A DNA stretch of 64,000 nucleotides from JACCXG01 sp963717745 (GCA_963717745.1 CAVQXJ010000013.1:992001-1056000), one strand, 5' to 3'; positions 8,909-19,226 are shown, counted from the first letter of the stretch. Numbers and translations are program-made. The notes: a model not told the origin generated them from the letters alone.

Positions 8909-9471
8909 CCCAGCACCATCCCGTCGTCGAGCGCTACCTCACACATCTCGAGACCGCGATCGGCGGCCTCGAACCGGCCGACCGGCTCGAGGTGCTCCAG
9001 GAGATCCGCAATCACATCGCCGAGGCGATGGCCGCGGGAAAGCCACTCGACGCCGTGATCGAGACGCTCGGCCCGGCCGACGCCCTCGGCCGCGCCTACG
9101 CGCTCGAGTTGCTGCTGCATCCGCGATCCGATCGACCGCGGCGCGGCGCGGGCCGCTGGCTCACCATCGTCGGTCTGCTGATCGCTTTCAGCATTCCCAC
9201 CCTGGTGGCGGTCACGACCCTCGGGTCGATCGGACTCAGCTTCGTCGTGGCTGGGCTGGTGTCGTTCGTCGTCGGCGTCCTGGAAATAATCGGCGTCCAT
9301 CTGCCGTTCGTTCAGACCGACAACCTGCCGCCGATTCTCGCGGTCCTGGCCGGACCGGTGCTGGTGGTCCTCGGCCTGATGGCGCTGCGGGCGCTGAAGT
9401 TCTACGCGCAATTCGTCGTGCGGACGCTGCGGAACGTCGGTCCACGGGCTTCCGCCGCTCCGGTGGTGTGA
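8905..9471 (+). CDS. HAAS/DUF1700-like membrane protein, PadR partner
   Basis: 188 residues, start ATG overlapping the PadR stop. Residues 1-75 form an alpha-helical region (YLTHLETAIGGLEPADRLEVLQEIRNHIAEAM, then ALGRAYALELLLHP) typical of the HAAS domain found in PadR-linked membrane proteins. Three hydrophobic segments follow (about 82-100, 104-128 and 146-163). Such pairs are thought to act in membrane-linked sensing or as modules related to the N-terminal domain of ADOP permeases. The exact role is unknown. Confidence 0.8.
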   Translation: MTQHHPVVERYLTHLETAIGGLEPADRLEVLQEIRNHIAEAMAAGKPLDAVIETLGPADALGRAYALELLLHPRSDRPRRGAGRWLTIVGLLIAFSIPTLVAVTTLGSIGLSFVVAGLVSFVVGVLEIIGVHLPFVQTDNLPPILAVLAGPVLVVLGLMALRALKFYAQFVVRTLRNVGPRASAAPVV

Positions 9472-9723
9472 GCACGCGTCACTCGTCCCTGCGAACTTCA
9501 TTTCTCCGCGCGCGTGTAGGACAAACACCGCTGCCCCCGGACCAGCTGTGTAAGTAAGATGACACTCCCTTCGGGCCCGGAGCCGACTCCGAAGGTTACC
9601 GACCGGACACCAGCGAGAGCCGAAGGGCAAAAAAACACCATGGCGAGGAAGCCTGCAGCGTCAGCGTTTACACGTCGCATGTATCGTGACGCGCTCTCTG
9701 CTCAGGACACCCGAAAGGCCGCC

Positions 9724-12700
9724 ATGGCACGACCGCGTCTTCCCGTTGTTCTCCGCGCTTGCGCGGCCGCGCTGGCCGTTCTAGGTCTGCCTGCCGCCGC
9801 GGCGGCTCAACTCGTGGTGGGACCGGCACAAGGCTCCACCGGCGACGTCCAGCTCATCGAACCGACCGGCACGCGGACGGTCAATCCTTTCCCAGGATTT
9901 TTCGGCGGTGTGAGCCTGACGCTCGGCGATGTCGACGGCGACGGCACCGCGGACATCATCGCCGGCGCCGGCCCCGGCGGCGGCCCGCACGTGCGCGTGT
10001 TCAGCGGGATCGATCTGAGTGAGCTCGCCAGCTTCTATGCGTTCGATCCCGCCTTCACGGGCGGCGTGCACGTGGGGGCGGGCGATATCAACGGGGACGG
10101 GCGTGCGGACATCATCGTCGGCGCCGGCCCGGGCGGCGGCCCACACGTGCGCGTGTTCAGCGGCAGCACGTTTGGCGAACTGGCGAGCTTCTACGCGTAC
10201 ATCCCGGCGTTCGCCGGCGGCGTCTCCGTGGCCGGGGGCGATGTCGACGGCGATGGACGCGCCGATATCATTACGGGCGCGGGCCCCGGCGGCGGTCCAC
10301 ACGTCAGGGTATTCAGCGGCAGCACCCTTGCCGAACTGCAGAGTTTCTACGCGTACGACACCGGGTTCGCGGGAGGCGTCCGCGTCGCCGCCGGTGATCT
10401 CGACGGCGACGGGTTGAGCGACATCGTCACCGGCGCGGGACCGGGCGGTGGGCCTCATGTGCGCGTGTTCAGCGGCCGCAATCTCGGTGAGCTGGCGAGC
10501 TTCTACGCGTACGACCCGGCGTTCGCCGGCGGCATCGGCGTCGCGACGGGAGACTACGACGGCGACGGCCGGGTCGATCTGATCCTCGGGGCCGGCCCGG
10601 GCGGCGGTCCGCACGTCCGCATCCTGAGCGGTGTGGACCTGCACGAGCTCGCGAGCTTCTTCGCCGACGTGGGGGACAACCCCGCCAGCGGCGTCTCGAT
10701 CGGCGCACAAGGCGATCGACTCGGCCTGCGCTTCACCAGTCCCTCGACCACGACGTTCCCGGCCGGGGCGGCAGGGACCTTCACGGTGACCACCGGCGGC
10801 ACGCCGGTGCCGGCGATCACGTCCAGTGGCGCGCTTCCAGCAGGCGTCACGTTCGTCGACAACGGCGACGGCACGGCGACGCTAGCCGGCACGCCCGCCG
10901 CCGGCAGCGGCGGTGCGTATGCGCTGACGTTCACGGCGGACAACGGCGGGCCCACCACGGCGACGCAGAGCTTCACGCTGAACGTGAACCAGGCCCCCGC
11001 GATCTCCAGCGCCTCGTCGACGACGTTCCCGGTCGGAGCGCCCGGGACGTTCACCGTTACCACGAGCGGGTTCCCGCGACCGGCGATTACCCGGACTGGC
11101 GCGGCCCTGCCGGCGGGCGTCACGTTCGTCGATAACGGCAACGGCAGCGGCACGCTCGCTGGGACGCCGGCGGCTGGGACTTCCGGCACATACGTCATCA
11201 CCTTCACGGCGGATAACGGCGTGCCACCCCCGGCGGTCCAGACGTTCACGCTGACCGTGAACGACAGCCCCGGGTTCACGAGCGCCAATAACACGGCGTT
11301 CACCGTCGGCAGCGCCGGGACCTTTACGGTCACGACGGTCGGAACCCCGACGGCGTCGCTCTCGTCGACCGGCGCGCTGCCCTCTGGTGTGACTTTTCTG
11401 GACAACGGCAACGGCACCGCGACGCTGAGCGGCACGCCGGCCGCGGCCACGGGCGGGGCGTACCCGCTGACTTTCACCGCGACGAACAGCTCCGGCACCA
11501 CGACACAGAGCTTCACGTTGACCGTCAACCAGGCGCCGGCCGTCACTAGTGCGGCCAGCACGACGTTCGCGATTGGTGCGGCGGGCTCGTTCACGGTTAC
11601 CACGAGCGGGTTCCCCGCGCCGTCGATCGCACGCGGCGGGGCCGCGCTGCCCTCCGGCGTGCAATTCGTCGACAACGGCGACGGCACCGGCACTCTCAGC
11701 GGCACGCCCGCCGCGGGCACGGGCGGCACCTACGCGATCAGCTTCACCGCGACGAATGCCGCCGACTCGAGCGCGCCGCAGGCCTTCACGCTGACGGTGA
11801 GCCTGGCCCCGACCATCACCAGCCCGAACGCGACCACCTTCACCGTCGGGAGCGCCGGCACGTTCACGATCAGCACGACGGGCTTCCCGTTGCCGGGGAT
11901 CACGCACACCGGCACGCTGCCGGCCGGCGTGGGCCTCGTCGACAACGGCAACGGCACCGCCACGTTGAGCGGGACGCCGGGCCCTGGCACGACCGGCGCG
12001 TATCCGATCACGATCACGGCCGCCAACGGCGTCCTGCCGAATGCCACGCAGGCGTTCACGCTGACGGTCAACCAGGCGCCGGCGATCACGAGTGCGAACA
12101 GCGTGACGTTCACCATCGGGGTGGCCGGCTCGTTCACCGTGACGACGAGCGGTGTGCCCCCGCCGGCCGTGACGATCGGTGGCGTCGCCCTGCCCGCGAA
12201 CGTGCTGTTCGCCGACAACGGGAACGGGACGGGGACGTTGAGCGGCACGCCGGCGGTCGGGACCGAGGGCACCTACGCGCTGACGTTCACCGCGGCCAAT
12301 GGCGTCACGCCGGCGGCCACCCAGGCGTTCACGTTGAATGTCATCGTGCTCTTGCCGCCGACGCTCGATCCGATTGCGAGCCCCGCCGCGATTCTCGAGA
12401 ACGCCGGCCTGCAGACCGTGAACCTGACCGGCATCACCGCCGGGGGCAGTGAGACCCAGCCGCTGGAGGTGACCGCGATCAGCGACACGCCGGCGCTCAT
12501 CCCGAACCCGACGGTCACCTACACGAGCCCCGCGGCGACCGGCTCGCTCAGCTACACGCCGGTGGCCAATGCCTTCGGCACCGCGATCATCACCGTGACC
12601 GTCACCGACGGCGGCCTCGACAACACCCTCGCGACCGCGGGCGACAACGGGACGTTCACCCGGCAGTTCACGGTGACCGTCACCGGCGTGAACGAGCCGC

Positions 12701-15700
12701 CGACGCTCGATGCCATCGCCGATCCGGCGCCGATTGCCGAAGATGCCGGCCTGCAGACCGTGAATCTGACCGGGATCACCGCCGGCACCGGGGAGAGCAG
12801 CCAGCCGCTGGAGGTCACCGCCTCGAGCAACAACACCGGGCTCATTCCGAACCCGACGGTCACTTACACGAGCCCCGCGGCGACCGGGTCGCTCAGCTAC
12901 ACGCCGGTGGCCAACGTCTCCGGCAGCGCGATCATCACCGTGACGGTGACCGATGGCGGCCTGGACAACAATCTCGCGACCCCCGGCGATAACGGCACCG
13001 TGTCGCGCACGTTCACCGTCGTGGTGTCCGGCGACAACGATCCGCCGACGCTGGATGCGATCGCTGATCCGGCGGCGATCCTCGAGGAGGCCGGGCTCCA
13101 GACCGTGAACCTGACTGGCATCACGGCGGGCGGCGGCGAAACGCAGGTGCTGACCGTCACCGCGCTCAGCAACAACACCGCGCTGATCCCGAATCCCACC
13201 GTGACCTATACGTCGCCGAACGCGACCGGGTCGCTGGCCTACACGCCGGTCGCCAACGCGTTCGGGACCGCGATCGTGACGGTGCGGGTCACCGACGACG
13301 GCACCGCGTTCGTGGAGAGAACCTTCACCGTGACGGTCACGGCGGTGAACGATGCACCCAGCTTCACCGCGGGGGGCAATCAGACGGTCCTCGAAGATGC
13401 GGGTCCGCAGACGGTCGCCGCGTGGGCGACGTCGATCAGCCCCGGTCCCGGCGAAAGCGACACCCTGACGTTCGTCGTCACCAACAACACCAACCCGGGC
13501 CTGTTCGCCACGGCCCCGGACGTGGCGGCCAACGGGACGCTCACCTACACGCCGGCGGCCGGCGCCAGCGGCATCGCGAGCCTCACGCTGGTGCTCAACG
13601 ACAATGGCGGCACCGCCAATGGCGGGGTCAATCAATCGGCGGCGCAGGTGTTCACGATCACCGTGACCGCGGTCAACGATCCCCCGACGCTGGATGCGAT
13701 CGCGGATCCGGCGGCGATCCTGGAGGATGCCGGGCTGCAGACCGTGAACCTGACCGGGATCACCGCCGGCAGCGGGGAGAGCAGCCAGCCGCTGCAGGTC
13801 ACCGCGGTGAGTAACAACACCGCCGTCATCCCGAATCCGACTGTGACCTATACGAGCCCCGCGGCGACCGGCTCGCTCAGCTACACGCCGGTGGCCAATG
13901 CCTCCGGCAGCGCGGTCATCACCGTGACCGTCACCGACGGCGGCCTCGACGAGAATCTCGGGACGCCCGGCGACAACGGGACCGTCGTCCGGACCTTCAC
14001 GGTCACCGTCACCGGCGTCAACGACGCGCCCAGCTTCACCGCCGGGGGCAATCAGACGGTCGCCGAAGATGCCGGCCCGCAGACCGTCGTCGCCTGGGCG
14101 ACGGCGATCAGCCCCGGTCCCGGCGAGAGCGATGCGGTGACCTTCGTCATCACCAACAACACCAACCCGACGCTGTTCGCCACGGCGCCGGCGGTGGCGG
14201 CCAACGGGACGCTGACCTACACGTCGGCGGCGAATCTGCACGGCGTGGCCACGATCACGTTACAGATCACCGACAACGGCGGCACCGCGAACGGCGGCGT
14301 CAATCAATCGGCGACGCAGCAGTTCACCATCACGGTCACGCCGGTCAACGACGTGCCCGTCGCGGCCGCGAAGGCGTTCACCGCGCAGGCGAACCTGCTG
14401 ATTGGCTACACCATCAACCTGGCCGCCAATGGCAGCGGCGACGTCACCGACGTCGACAACAACGACCCCGGGTTCACCACGCAGGACTTCACGCTGACCT
14501 CGGTGGCGGCGCTGGCCTGCCCGGGGTGCGTGGCCACGATCACCGACGGAAACCTCGGGACGTTCACCTTCGAGCCGCCGCCGGGCCAGACCGGCACGTT
14601 CACACTGACTTACCGCGTGACCGACAATGGCAACCCCCCACCGGGCGTGCAGAGCGTGCCAGGCGCGGTGACGGGCCAGCCGGGTGTCATCACCATCACG
14701 GTGAGCGGCCCGACGGTCTGGTTCGTGGACAGCACGGCGCCAGGCGGTGGCAACGGTACGTGGACCGGCACCAACGCAAAAGCGTTCCAGACGATCGCGC
14801 AGGCGGACGCGGTCAACCTCGCCGGCGACCGGATCTTCGTGATCAACAACAACATCGCGAGCATCAGTTACGCGGGCAATCTCGGGTTGCTGGCGGGCGA
14901 GCGGCTCATCGGCCAGGGCGTCCCCGGCGTGAGCTTCGACGCCGTGGTGCTGGGACTCGTCCCGCCGGCGGGCACGGCGGCGCGCCCGGGGATCAACGGG
15001 ACGCGGCCGACGCTGCAGGGGACTACCACGCTGGCCGACGGTGTGACGGTCACGGGCCTCAACTTCGCGCCGGTCGGGGCGATCCCGGCGATGTCCGCCA
15101 GCGCCCTGGTCACCACGGTGCCGAGCACCATCGATCAGGTGAACGTGACCGGCGGCACCAGCGCGCTCAGCCTGACCAACGTGACGTCGTCAGGCAGCGG
15201 CGCGATCAGCGTCAGCAATGCGGCCTTCACCAACACGAGCCTGGCCGAAGTGCTGATCAATCAGGGCAACCTCCCGATCACGTTCAACGGCACGGTGAGC
15301 ATCAGCAGCAACGCCGGCCGGTCGATTGACATCCAGAACAAGAACGGCGGCGCCGTGATCTTCAATGGCCCGATCACGGACACCGGCCAGGGCATCTTCC
15401 TGAACGCCAACAGCGGGAGCACCATCACGTTCAACGGCGGCCTCTCGCTGACGACGGGCGCCAGCCCGGGCTTCACCGCGACCGGCGGCGGCACGCTGAC
15501 GGTGACGCAGAACAACACGACGATCGTCAACACCATCACGACGACGACCGGCACGGCGCTCAACATCGCGAACACGCCGATCAGCACATTCGGTGTTACG
15601 TTCAGGAGCATCACGGCAGGCACAGGCGCGGGGAGCGCCGGCAACGGCATCGTGCTCGACAACACCGGCACGGCAGCCGGAAACGGCATCCTGACCGTGA

Positions 15701-16986
15701 CAGGCAATTCGGCCACCGGCACCGGTGGAACCATCCAGCACAAGACTGGTGCCGATGGCGCGACGACGGGCGGAATCGGCATCTATCTGAACAACACGAA
15801 GAACCACTCCTTCAGTTGGATGCAGCTGAACGACTTCGACAACTTCGCCATTCGCGGCACCGACGTTCAGGGCTTCACGATGGCCAACATGGTCATCAAT
15901 GGCACCAACGGCACCAACGACGGCTTCGACGAAGGCCCGGTGAGCTTCGCGAATCTGACCGGGTCGGCGTCGGTCACCAACAGCAGCATCAGTGGCTCCG
16001 TCGAGCACAACATGCAGGTGCTGAACTCGAGCGGGACGCTCAACCGCCTCACTATCAGTGGCACGACCTTCGGCGCCATGAGCACGGCCACCGGAAGCGA
16101 TGCGCTGCTGATCGAGAGCTCCGGGACGGCGGTCATGAACGTGACCGCGAACAGCAATACCTTCACGTCGGCGCGCGGCGATCATTTCCAGTACAGCAAC
16201 ACCACCGCGGCACAGGCCGGTGACGTCGTGTTCACCAATAACACCATCACCAACGCCCACCCGGCCGTCGTCGGCGGCGGGGGCGGGATCCGGGTGGTCG
16301 GGGGGAACAACACCGGCCAGAACGGCAACATCACCTTCAACGTGTCGGGCAACTCGATTCAAGGCGCCCGCGGCACGGCGCTCGCCGTCAACAAGCTGGG
16401 TGGCACCGGGACTTATAGCGGCACCATCGCCAACAACCTCGTGGGGGCGACCGGCATCCAGGGTTCCGGCTCGCTGGAAGGCTCTGGCATCTTCGTGCTC
16501 AGCGACGGGGGCGGAACCTACACGGCGTCGATTACCGGGAACACGGTGCGGCAGTTCGATAACGACGGGATCTTCATGCAGACCGGCGGCAGCGGCGTTA
16601 TCGGCACCGGGGCGATGAACGTGACGGTCACCGGCAATACCGTGACCGAGCCCGAAACGCAGGCGAGTGGCAATCTTGCGACGAACGGCTTCCATCTGAA
16701 TGGCGGAACGATCGGCGGAGACGCCTACCAGATCTGCCTGAACCTGAGCGGCAACACGCTGGCCGGCAGCGGTCAGGACTCGATTCCAGGCGGAAGCACG
16801 TTCGGAGACTTCCGCCTGCGCCAGCGTCAATCGACGACGGTGCGGCTGCCAGGGTACGCGGGTGCCGCGACCGATACCGCCGCCGTGGTCGCGTTCATCC
16901 AGGGCCAGAACCCTGGCGGTGAAAGCGGCGTGGCCGCCTTCAGCTCCGGAGGCTTTACCGGCGGCGCGGCATGCCCGACGCCCTAG
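9724..16986 (+). CDS. giant secreted repeat protein: FG-GAP, putative-Ig, cadherin-like and beta-helix domains
   Basis: About 2420 residues from the ATG at 9724, chosen because AAAGG lies five bases upstream and a clear signal peptide follows (LRACAAALAVLGLPAAAAA); an open frame extends further upstream. Residues 45-310 hold five 52-residue FG-GAP/VCBS repeats, each with a DxDGDGxxD calcium loop and GAGPGGGPHVRVFSG. Six putative-Ig (He_PIG-type) units follow (ALPAGVTFVDNGDGTATLAGTP), then about seven cadherin/VCBS-like units marked by AGLQTVNLTGITAG and SLSYTPVAN. The last 750 residues look like a right-handed parallel beta-helix (many NNT, GNG and ITNN turns). There is no obvious sorting signal or membrane anchor at the end. 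Surface or released adhesin is the likely role. Neighbouring tail-collar genes follow in the same direction. Confidence 0.9.
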   Translation: MARPRLPVVLRACAAALAVLGLPAAAAAQLVVGPAQGSTGDVQLIEPTGTRTVNPFPGFFGGVSLTLGDVDGDGTADIIAGAGPGGGPHVRVFSGIDLSELASFYAFDPAFTGGVHVGAGDINGDGRADIIVGAGPGGGPHVRVFSGSTFGELASFYAYIPAFAGGVSVAGGDVDGDGRADIITGAGPGGGPHVRVFSGSTLAELQSFYAYDTGFAGGVRVAAGDLDGDGLSDIVTGAGPGGGPHVRVFSGRNLGELASFYAYDPAFAGGIGVATGDYDGDGRVDLILGAGPGGGPHVRILSGVDLHELASFFADVGDNPASGVSIGAQGDRLGLRFTSPSTTTFPAGAAGTFTVTTGGTPVPAITSSGALPAGVTFVDNGDGTATLAGTPAAGSGGAYALTFTADNGGPTTATQSFTLNVNQAPAISSASSTTFPVGAPGTFTVTTSGFPRPAITRTGAALPAGVTFVDNGNGSGTLAGTPAAGTSGTYVITFTADNGVPPPAVQTFTLTVNDSPGFTSANNTAFTVGSAGTFTVTTVGTPTASLSSTGALPSGVTFLDNGNGTATLSGTPAAATGGAYPLTFTATNSSGTTTQSFTLTVNQAPAVTSAASTTFAIGAAGSFTVTTSGFPAPSIARGGAALPSGVQFVDNGDGTGTLSGTPAAGTGGTYAISFTATNAADSSAPQAFTLTVSLAPTITSPNATTFTVGSAGTFTISTTGFPLPGITHTGTLPAGVGLVDNGNGTATLSGTPGPGTTGAYPITITAANGVLPNATQAFTLTVNQAPAITSANSVTFTIGVAGSFTVTTSGVPPPAVTIGGVALPANVLFADNGNGTGTLSGTPAVGTEGTYALTFTAANGVTPAATQAFTLNVIVLLPPTLDPIASPAAILENAGLQTVNLTGITAGGSETQPLEVTAISDTPALIPNPTVTYTSPAATGSLSYTPVANAFGTAIITVTVTDGGLDNTLATAGDNGTFTRQFTVTVTGVNEPPTLDAIADPAPIAEDAGLQTVNLTGITAGTGESSQPLEVTASSNNTGLIPNPTVTYTSPAATGSLSYTPVANVSGSAIITVTVTDGGLDNNLATPGDNGTVSRTFTVVVSGDNDPPTLDAIADPAAILEEAGLQTVNLTGITAGGGETQVLTVTALSNNTALIPNPTVTYTSPNATGSLAYTPVANAFGTAIVTVRVTDDGTAFVERTFTVTVTAVNDAPSFTAGGNQTVLEDAGPQTVAAWATSISPGPGESDTLTFVVTNNTNPGLFATAPDVAANGTLTYTPAAGASGIASLTLVLNDNGGTANGGVNQSAAQVFTITVTAVNDPPTLDAIADPAAILEDAGLQTVNLTGITAGSGESSQPLQVTAVSNNTAVIPNPTVTYTSPAATGSLSYTPVANASGSAVITVTVTDGGLDENLGTPGDNGTVVRTFTVTVTGVNDAPSFTAGGNQTVAEDAGPQTVVAWATAISPGPGESDAVTFVITNNTNPTLFATAPAVAANGTLTYTSAANLHGVATITLQITDNGGTANGGVNQSATQQFTITVTPVNDVPVAAAKAFTAQANLLIGYTINLAANGSGDVTDVDNNDPGFTTQDFTLTSVAALACPGCVATITDGNLGTFTFEPPPGQTGTFTLTYRVTDNGNPPPGVQSVPGAVTGQPGVITITVSGPTVWFVDSTAPGGGNGTWTGTNAKAFQTIAQADAVNLAGDRIFVINNNIASISYAGNLGLLAGERLIGQGVPGVSFDAVVLGLVPPAGTAARPGINGTRPTLQGTTTLADGVTVTGLNFAPVGAIPAMSASALVTTVPSTIDQVNVTGGTSALSLTNVTSSGSGAISVSNAAFTNTSLAEVLINQGNLPITFNGTVSISSNAGRSIDIQNKNGGAVIFNGPITDTGQGIFLNANSGSTITFNGGLSLTTGASPGFTATGGGTLTVTQNNTTIVNTITTTTGTALNIANTPISTFGVTFRSITAGTGAGSAGNGIVLDNTGTAAGNGILTVTGNSATGTGGTIQHKTGADGATTGGIGIYLNNTKNHSFSWMQLNDFDNFAIRGTDVQGFTMANMVINGTNGTNDGFDEGPVSFANLTGSASVTNSSISGSVEHNMQVLNSSGTLNRLTISGTTFGAMSTATGSDALLIESSGTAVMNVTANSNTFTSARGDHFQYSNTTAAQAGDVVFTNNTITNAHPAVVGGGGGIRVVGGNNTGQNGNITFNVSGNSIQGARGTALAVNKLGGTGTYSGTIANNLVGATGIQGSGSLEGSGIFVLSDGGGTYTASITGNTVRQFDNDGIFMQTGGSGVIGTGAMNVTVTGNTVTEPETQASGNLATNGFHLNGGTIGGDAYQICLNLSGNTLAGSGQDSIPGGSTFGDFRLRQRQSTTVRLPGYAGAATDTAAVVAFIQGQNPGGESGVAAFSSGGFTGGAACPTP
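10003..14360 (+). repeat. in-gene tandem repeats of the giant protein
   Basis: The coding DNA repeats at several periods: 156 bp for the five FG-GAP units (about 9908-10690), roughly 270 bp for the putative-Ig units (about 10730-12340), and roughly 320-350 bp for the cadherin-like units (about 12355-14350). Within the last class long stretches are nearly identical at base level, for example the block coding ATGSLSYTPVAN near 12535, 12885 and 13865. Recent unit duplication or gene conversion is likely. Confidence 0.75.
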
Positions 16987-17096
16987 ATGCCGTAAGAGGT
17001 GACGCTTACCCGCGACATCGTCTCGGCGGTCTGAGGCGGAGCCGCGCTAGAGATTCGGCGAGGACCCAGCAACGCTTGAAAGAGGAGTGAGGATCG

Positions 17097-17597
17097 ATGT
17101 CTGAACCGTTCCTGTCAGAAATCAAGTTGGTGAGCTTCAATTTTGCGCCCAAGGGGTGGGCCCTCTGCAACGGGCAGTTCCTGCCCATCAATCAGAACCA
17201 GGCACTGTTTGCGCTGCTCGGGACGACCTATGGCGGCAACGGGCAGACCACGTTTGCGCTGCCCAACTTGCGCGGGCGCGCACCGATTCACATGAGCAGC
17301 GGCCATAGCCTCGGCGAGGCGGCGGGCTCCACCGCCGTCACGGTCAACATCCAGCAGTTGCCGACCCACCTCCATTCGGCGATGGCGTCCTCGAGCTCAA
17401 CCGGCACCCAGGCGCTTCCCAATGGCGCGTTCCTGGGGCCGCTGAACAACGCCTACAACGCGGCGGCCTCTCTCACGACGCTGAACCCGCAGTCGGTCAC
17501 CAGCGTCGGCGGCAGCCAGGCACACAACAACATGATGCCGTACCTCACGTTGAACTTCTGCATCGCGCTGCAGGGCATCTTCCCCTCGCAGAACTAG
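17097..17597 (+). CDS. phage tail-collar (microcystin-dependent-protein) family protein 1
   Basis: 166 residues, ATG at 17097 after GAAAGAGGAG. The N-terminal collar domain is unmistakable: EIKLVSFNFAPKGWALCNGQFLPINQNQALFALLGTTYGGNGQTTFALPNLRGRAPIH. A threonine/serine-rich middle and a C-terminal NMMPYLTLNFCIALQGIFPSQN follow. These small proteins resemble short tail-fibre collars and occur in tandem in many free-living bacteria outside prophages; their function is not settled. This is the first of three adjacent paralogues, separated by only about 10 bp, so they form one transcription unit. Confidence 0.92.
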   Translation: MSEPFLSEIKLVSFNFAPKGWALCNGQFLPINQNQALFALLGTTYGGNGQTTFALPNLRGRAPIHMSSGHSLGEAAGSTAVTVNIQQLPTHLHSAMASSSSTGTQALPNGAFLGPLNNAYNAAASLTTLNPQSVTSVGGSQAHNNMMPYLTLNFCIALQGIFPSQN

Positions 17598-17607
17598 GGA
17601 GAACGAG

Positions 17608-18126
17608 ATGGCACCATACGTCGGAGAGATTCGCATGTTCGCAGGCAACTTCCCGCCGAACGGCTGGATGTTCTGCGAAGGACAAACCCTGCCGATCTCT
17701 GAGAACGATGTCCTCTTCCAGTTGATCGGCACCACCTATGGCGGTGACGGCCAGGAGACCTTCAACCTGCCGAACCTGGCCAGCCGCGTGCCCATTCACA
17801 TGGGCACCGGACCGGATGGCACGACCTATCAGCTCGGCGAGATGGCGGGCGCCGAACAGGTCACGCTCGCCACGACCCAGATCCCCGCACACACGCATCC
17901 GCTGACGGCGTCGGCCAGTGCGGGGAACAGCCCCAATCCGCAGAACAACGTTGTTTCGCAGACCGACGGCACGATCTCGCTATACATCGCCGATCCGCCT
18001 GGCGCAGCCATGAACGCCGGCGCGATCAGCCCGGCAGGCGGCAGCCAGCCGCACGAGAACTGTCAGCCGTTCCTGTGCATCAACTTCATCATTTCGCTGT
18101 TCGGGGTGTTCCCGAGCCAGACGTAG
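17608..18126 (+). CDS. phage tail-collar family protein 2
   Basis: 172 residues, ATG at 17608 with GGGAGAACGAG upstream. Same build as its neighbours: EIRMFAGNFPPNGWMFCEGQTLPISENDVLFQLIGTTYGGDGQETFNLPNLASRVPIHMG, then LGEMAGAEQVTLATTQIPAHTHPL and a C-terminal PFLCINFIISLFGVFPSQT. It begins 11 bp after the first collar gene. The three proteins differ enough (roughly half identical by eye) to suggest old duplication and possibly a hetero-oligomer. Confidence 0.92.
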   Translation: MAPYVGEIRMFAGNFPPNGWMFCEGQTLPISENDVLFQLIGTTYGGDGQETFNLPNLASRVPIHMGTGPDGTTYQLGEMAGAEQVTLATTQIPAHTHPLTASASAGNSPNPQNNVVSQTDGTISLYIADPPGAAMNAGAISPAGGSQPHENCQPFLCINFIISLFGVFPSQT

Positions 18127-18135
18127 GAGCGCACG

Positions 18136-18660
18136 ATGTCGGATCAGTTCGTGGCCGAGATCAGGATCTTCCCCTTCAACTTCCCGCCGACGGGCTGGGC
18201 GTTCTGTAACGGGCAACTGATGCCGATCTCGCAGAATACGGCCCTGTTTTCGCTGCTCGGAACGACATACGGCGGGGATGGCAAGAGCACCTTCGCGTTG
18301 CCTGACTTGCAGGGCAATGCGCCCATGCAGCCGGGTCAGGGGCAGGGACTGTCGCTGCGCGATCTGGGCGAAGTGTCCGGCGCCGAGAGTGTCACGCTCC
18401 TCGTGAGCGAGATGCCGGCGCACACGCACGCGCTGCGGGCGTCGAGCGATCCGGGCGACCTGTTCGCACCCGGTCCGTCGGCAAGTCTGGCGGGCTCGAC
18501 CGGTGCGACGGCGTACCAGCCGTCGAACGCCAACCTCGTGGCGATGGCGCCCCAGGGGCTGCCTCCTGCGGGAGGCGGCCTGCCGCACAACAACCTGCAG
18601 CCCTACCTCACCCTGAACTTCTGCATCGCGCTGCAGGGCATCTTCCCGCAGAGACCGTGA
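18136..18660 (+). CDS. phage tail-collar family protein 3
   Basis: 174 residues, ATG at 18136 with GGAG upstream. It carries EIRIFPFNFPPTGWAFCNGQLMPISQNTALFSLLGTTYGGDGKSTFALPDLQGNAPM, then LGEVSGAESVTLLVSEMPAHTHAL and the family C-terminus LQPYLTLNFCIALQGIFPQRP. Its TGA overlaps the GTG start of the GNAT gene, so the acetyltransferase is translationally coupled to the collar operon. Confidence 0.92.
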   Translation: MSDQFVAEIRIFPFNFPPTGWAFCNGQLMPISQNTALFSLLGTTYGGDGKSTFALPDLQGNAPMQPGQGQGLSLRDLGEVSGAESVTLLVSEMPAHTHALRASSDPGDLFAPGPSASLAGSTGATAYQPSNANLVAMAPQGLPPAGGGLPHNNLQPYLTLNFCIALQGIFPQRP

Positions 18661-19164
18661 CCGTCGAGGGCGCGGCACACCTGGTTTCGGACGCAGCTCT
18701 CACGCTGCGTCCGATTCGGCCGGATGACCGGTCGTTCCTGCTGGCCGTCTACGGGAGCACTCGCGAGTGGGAACTGGCCGTGGTGGACTGGGACGCGACG
18801 CAGAAGGCGGCGTTCGTCGAGATGCAGTTCGACGCGCAGCACGCCTACTACCAGGAGCAGTACGAAGGGGCGGCCTTCGACGCCATTCTCGTCGATGCGC
18901 AGCCAGCCGGCCGGCTCTACGTGGCGCGCAGAGACGACGACATCCGCATCATCGACATCGCGTTGCTTCCCGAGTACCTGCAATCGCGGCATCGGCTCGA
19001 GGTTGGTGAGGGCACTGCAATCGGAAGCCGCGGCCGCGGGCAAGCCGCTGAGCATTCACGTCGAGCGCTTCAACCCCGCGCTCAGGCTGTACGAGCGTCT
19101 CGGCTTTCGACAGCTCGAGGACAAAGGCGTCTATTTGTTCATGGAGTGGCTTGCCGCGCCGTAG
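18657..19164 (+). CDS. GNAT-family acetyltransferase coupled to the collar genes (one frameshift)
   Basis: GTG at 18657 overlaps the preceding stop. The frame reads LTLRPIRPDDRSFLLAVYGSTREWELAVVDW and DDDIRIIDIALLPEYLQ, then must shift by one base near 18980. It continues as RGIGSRLVRALQSEAAAAGKPLSIHVERFNPALRLYERLGFRQLEDKGVYLFMEW, which holds the acetyl-CoA loop (RGIGSRL) and the ALRLYERLGF signature. Without the shift the enzyme would lose its cofactor site. The frameshift may be an assembly indel. GNATs next to tail-collar genes are recurrent, so it may acetylate a collar or repeat protein, though this is only inference. Confidence 0.8.
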
Positions 19165-19226
19165 CGCGAAGCGCGAAGGCGGGAGATCCACCAACCAATC
19201 CCCACGTCCAACGATCCACTGCGACG

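Noticed and set aside
10882..14241. Long open frame of 1119 codons on the minus strand opposite the giant gene
   Set aside because: It is the shadow of a repeat-rich high-GC gene; its translation is arginine/glycine-rich low-complexity sequence with no domain, while the plus strand has clear folds and a signal peptide.
17097..18660. Collar genes considered as part of a prophage or tailocin
   Set aside because: No other phage structural, lysis or integrase genes in the window; such collar proteins are common outside phages.
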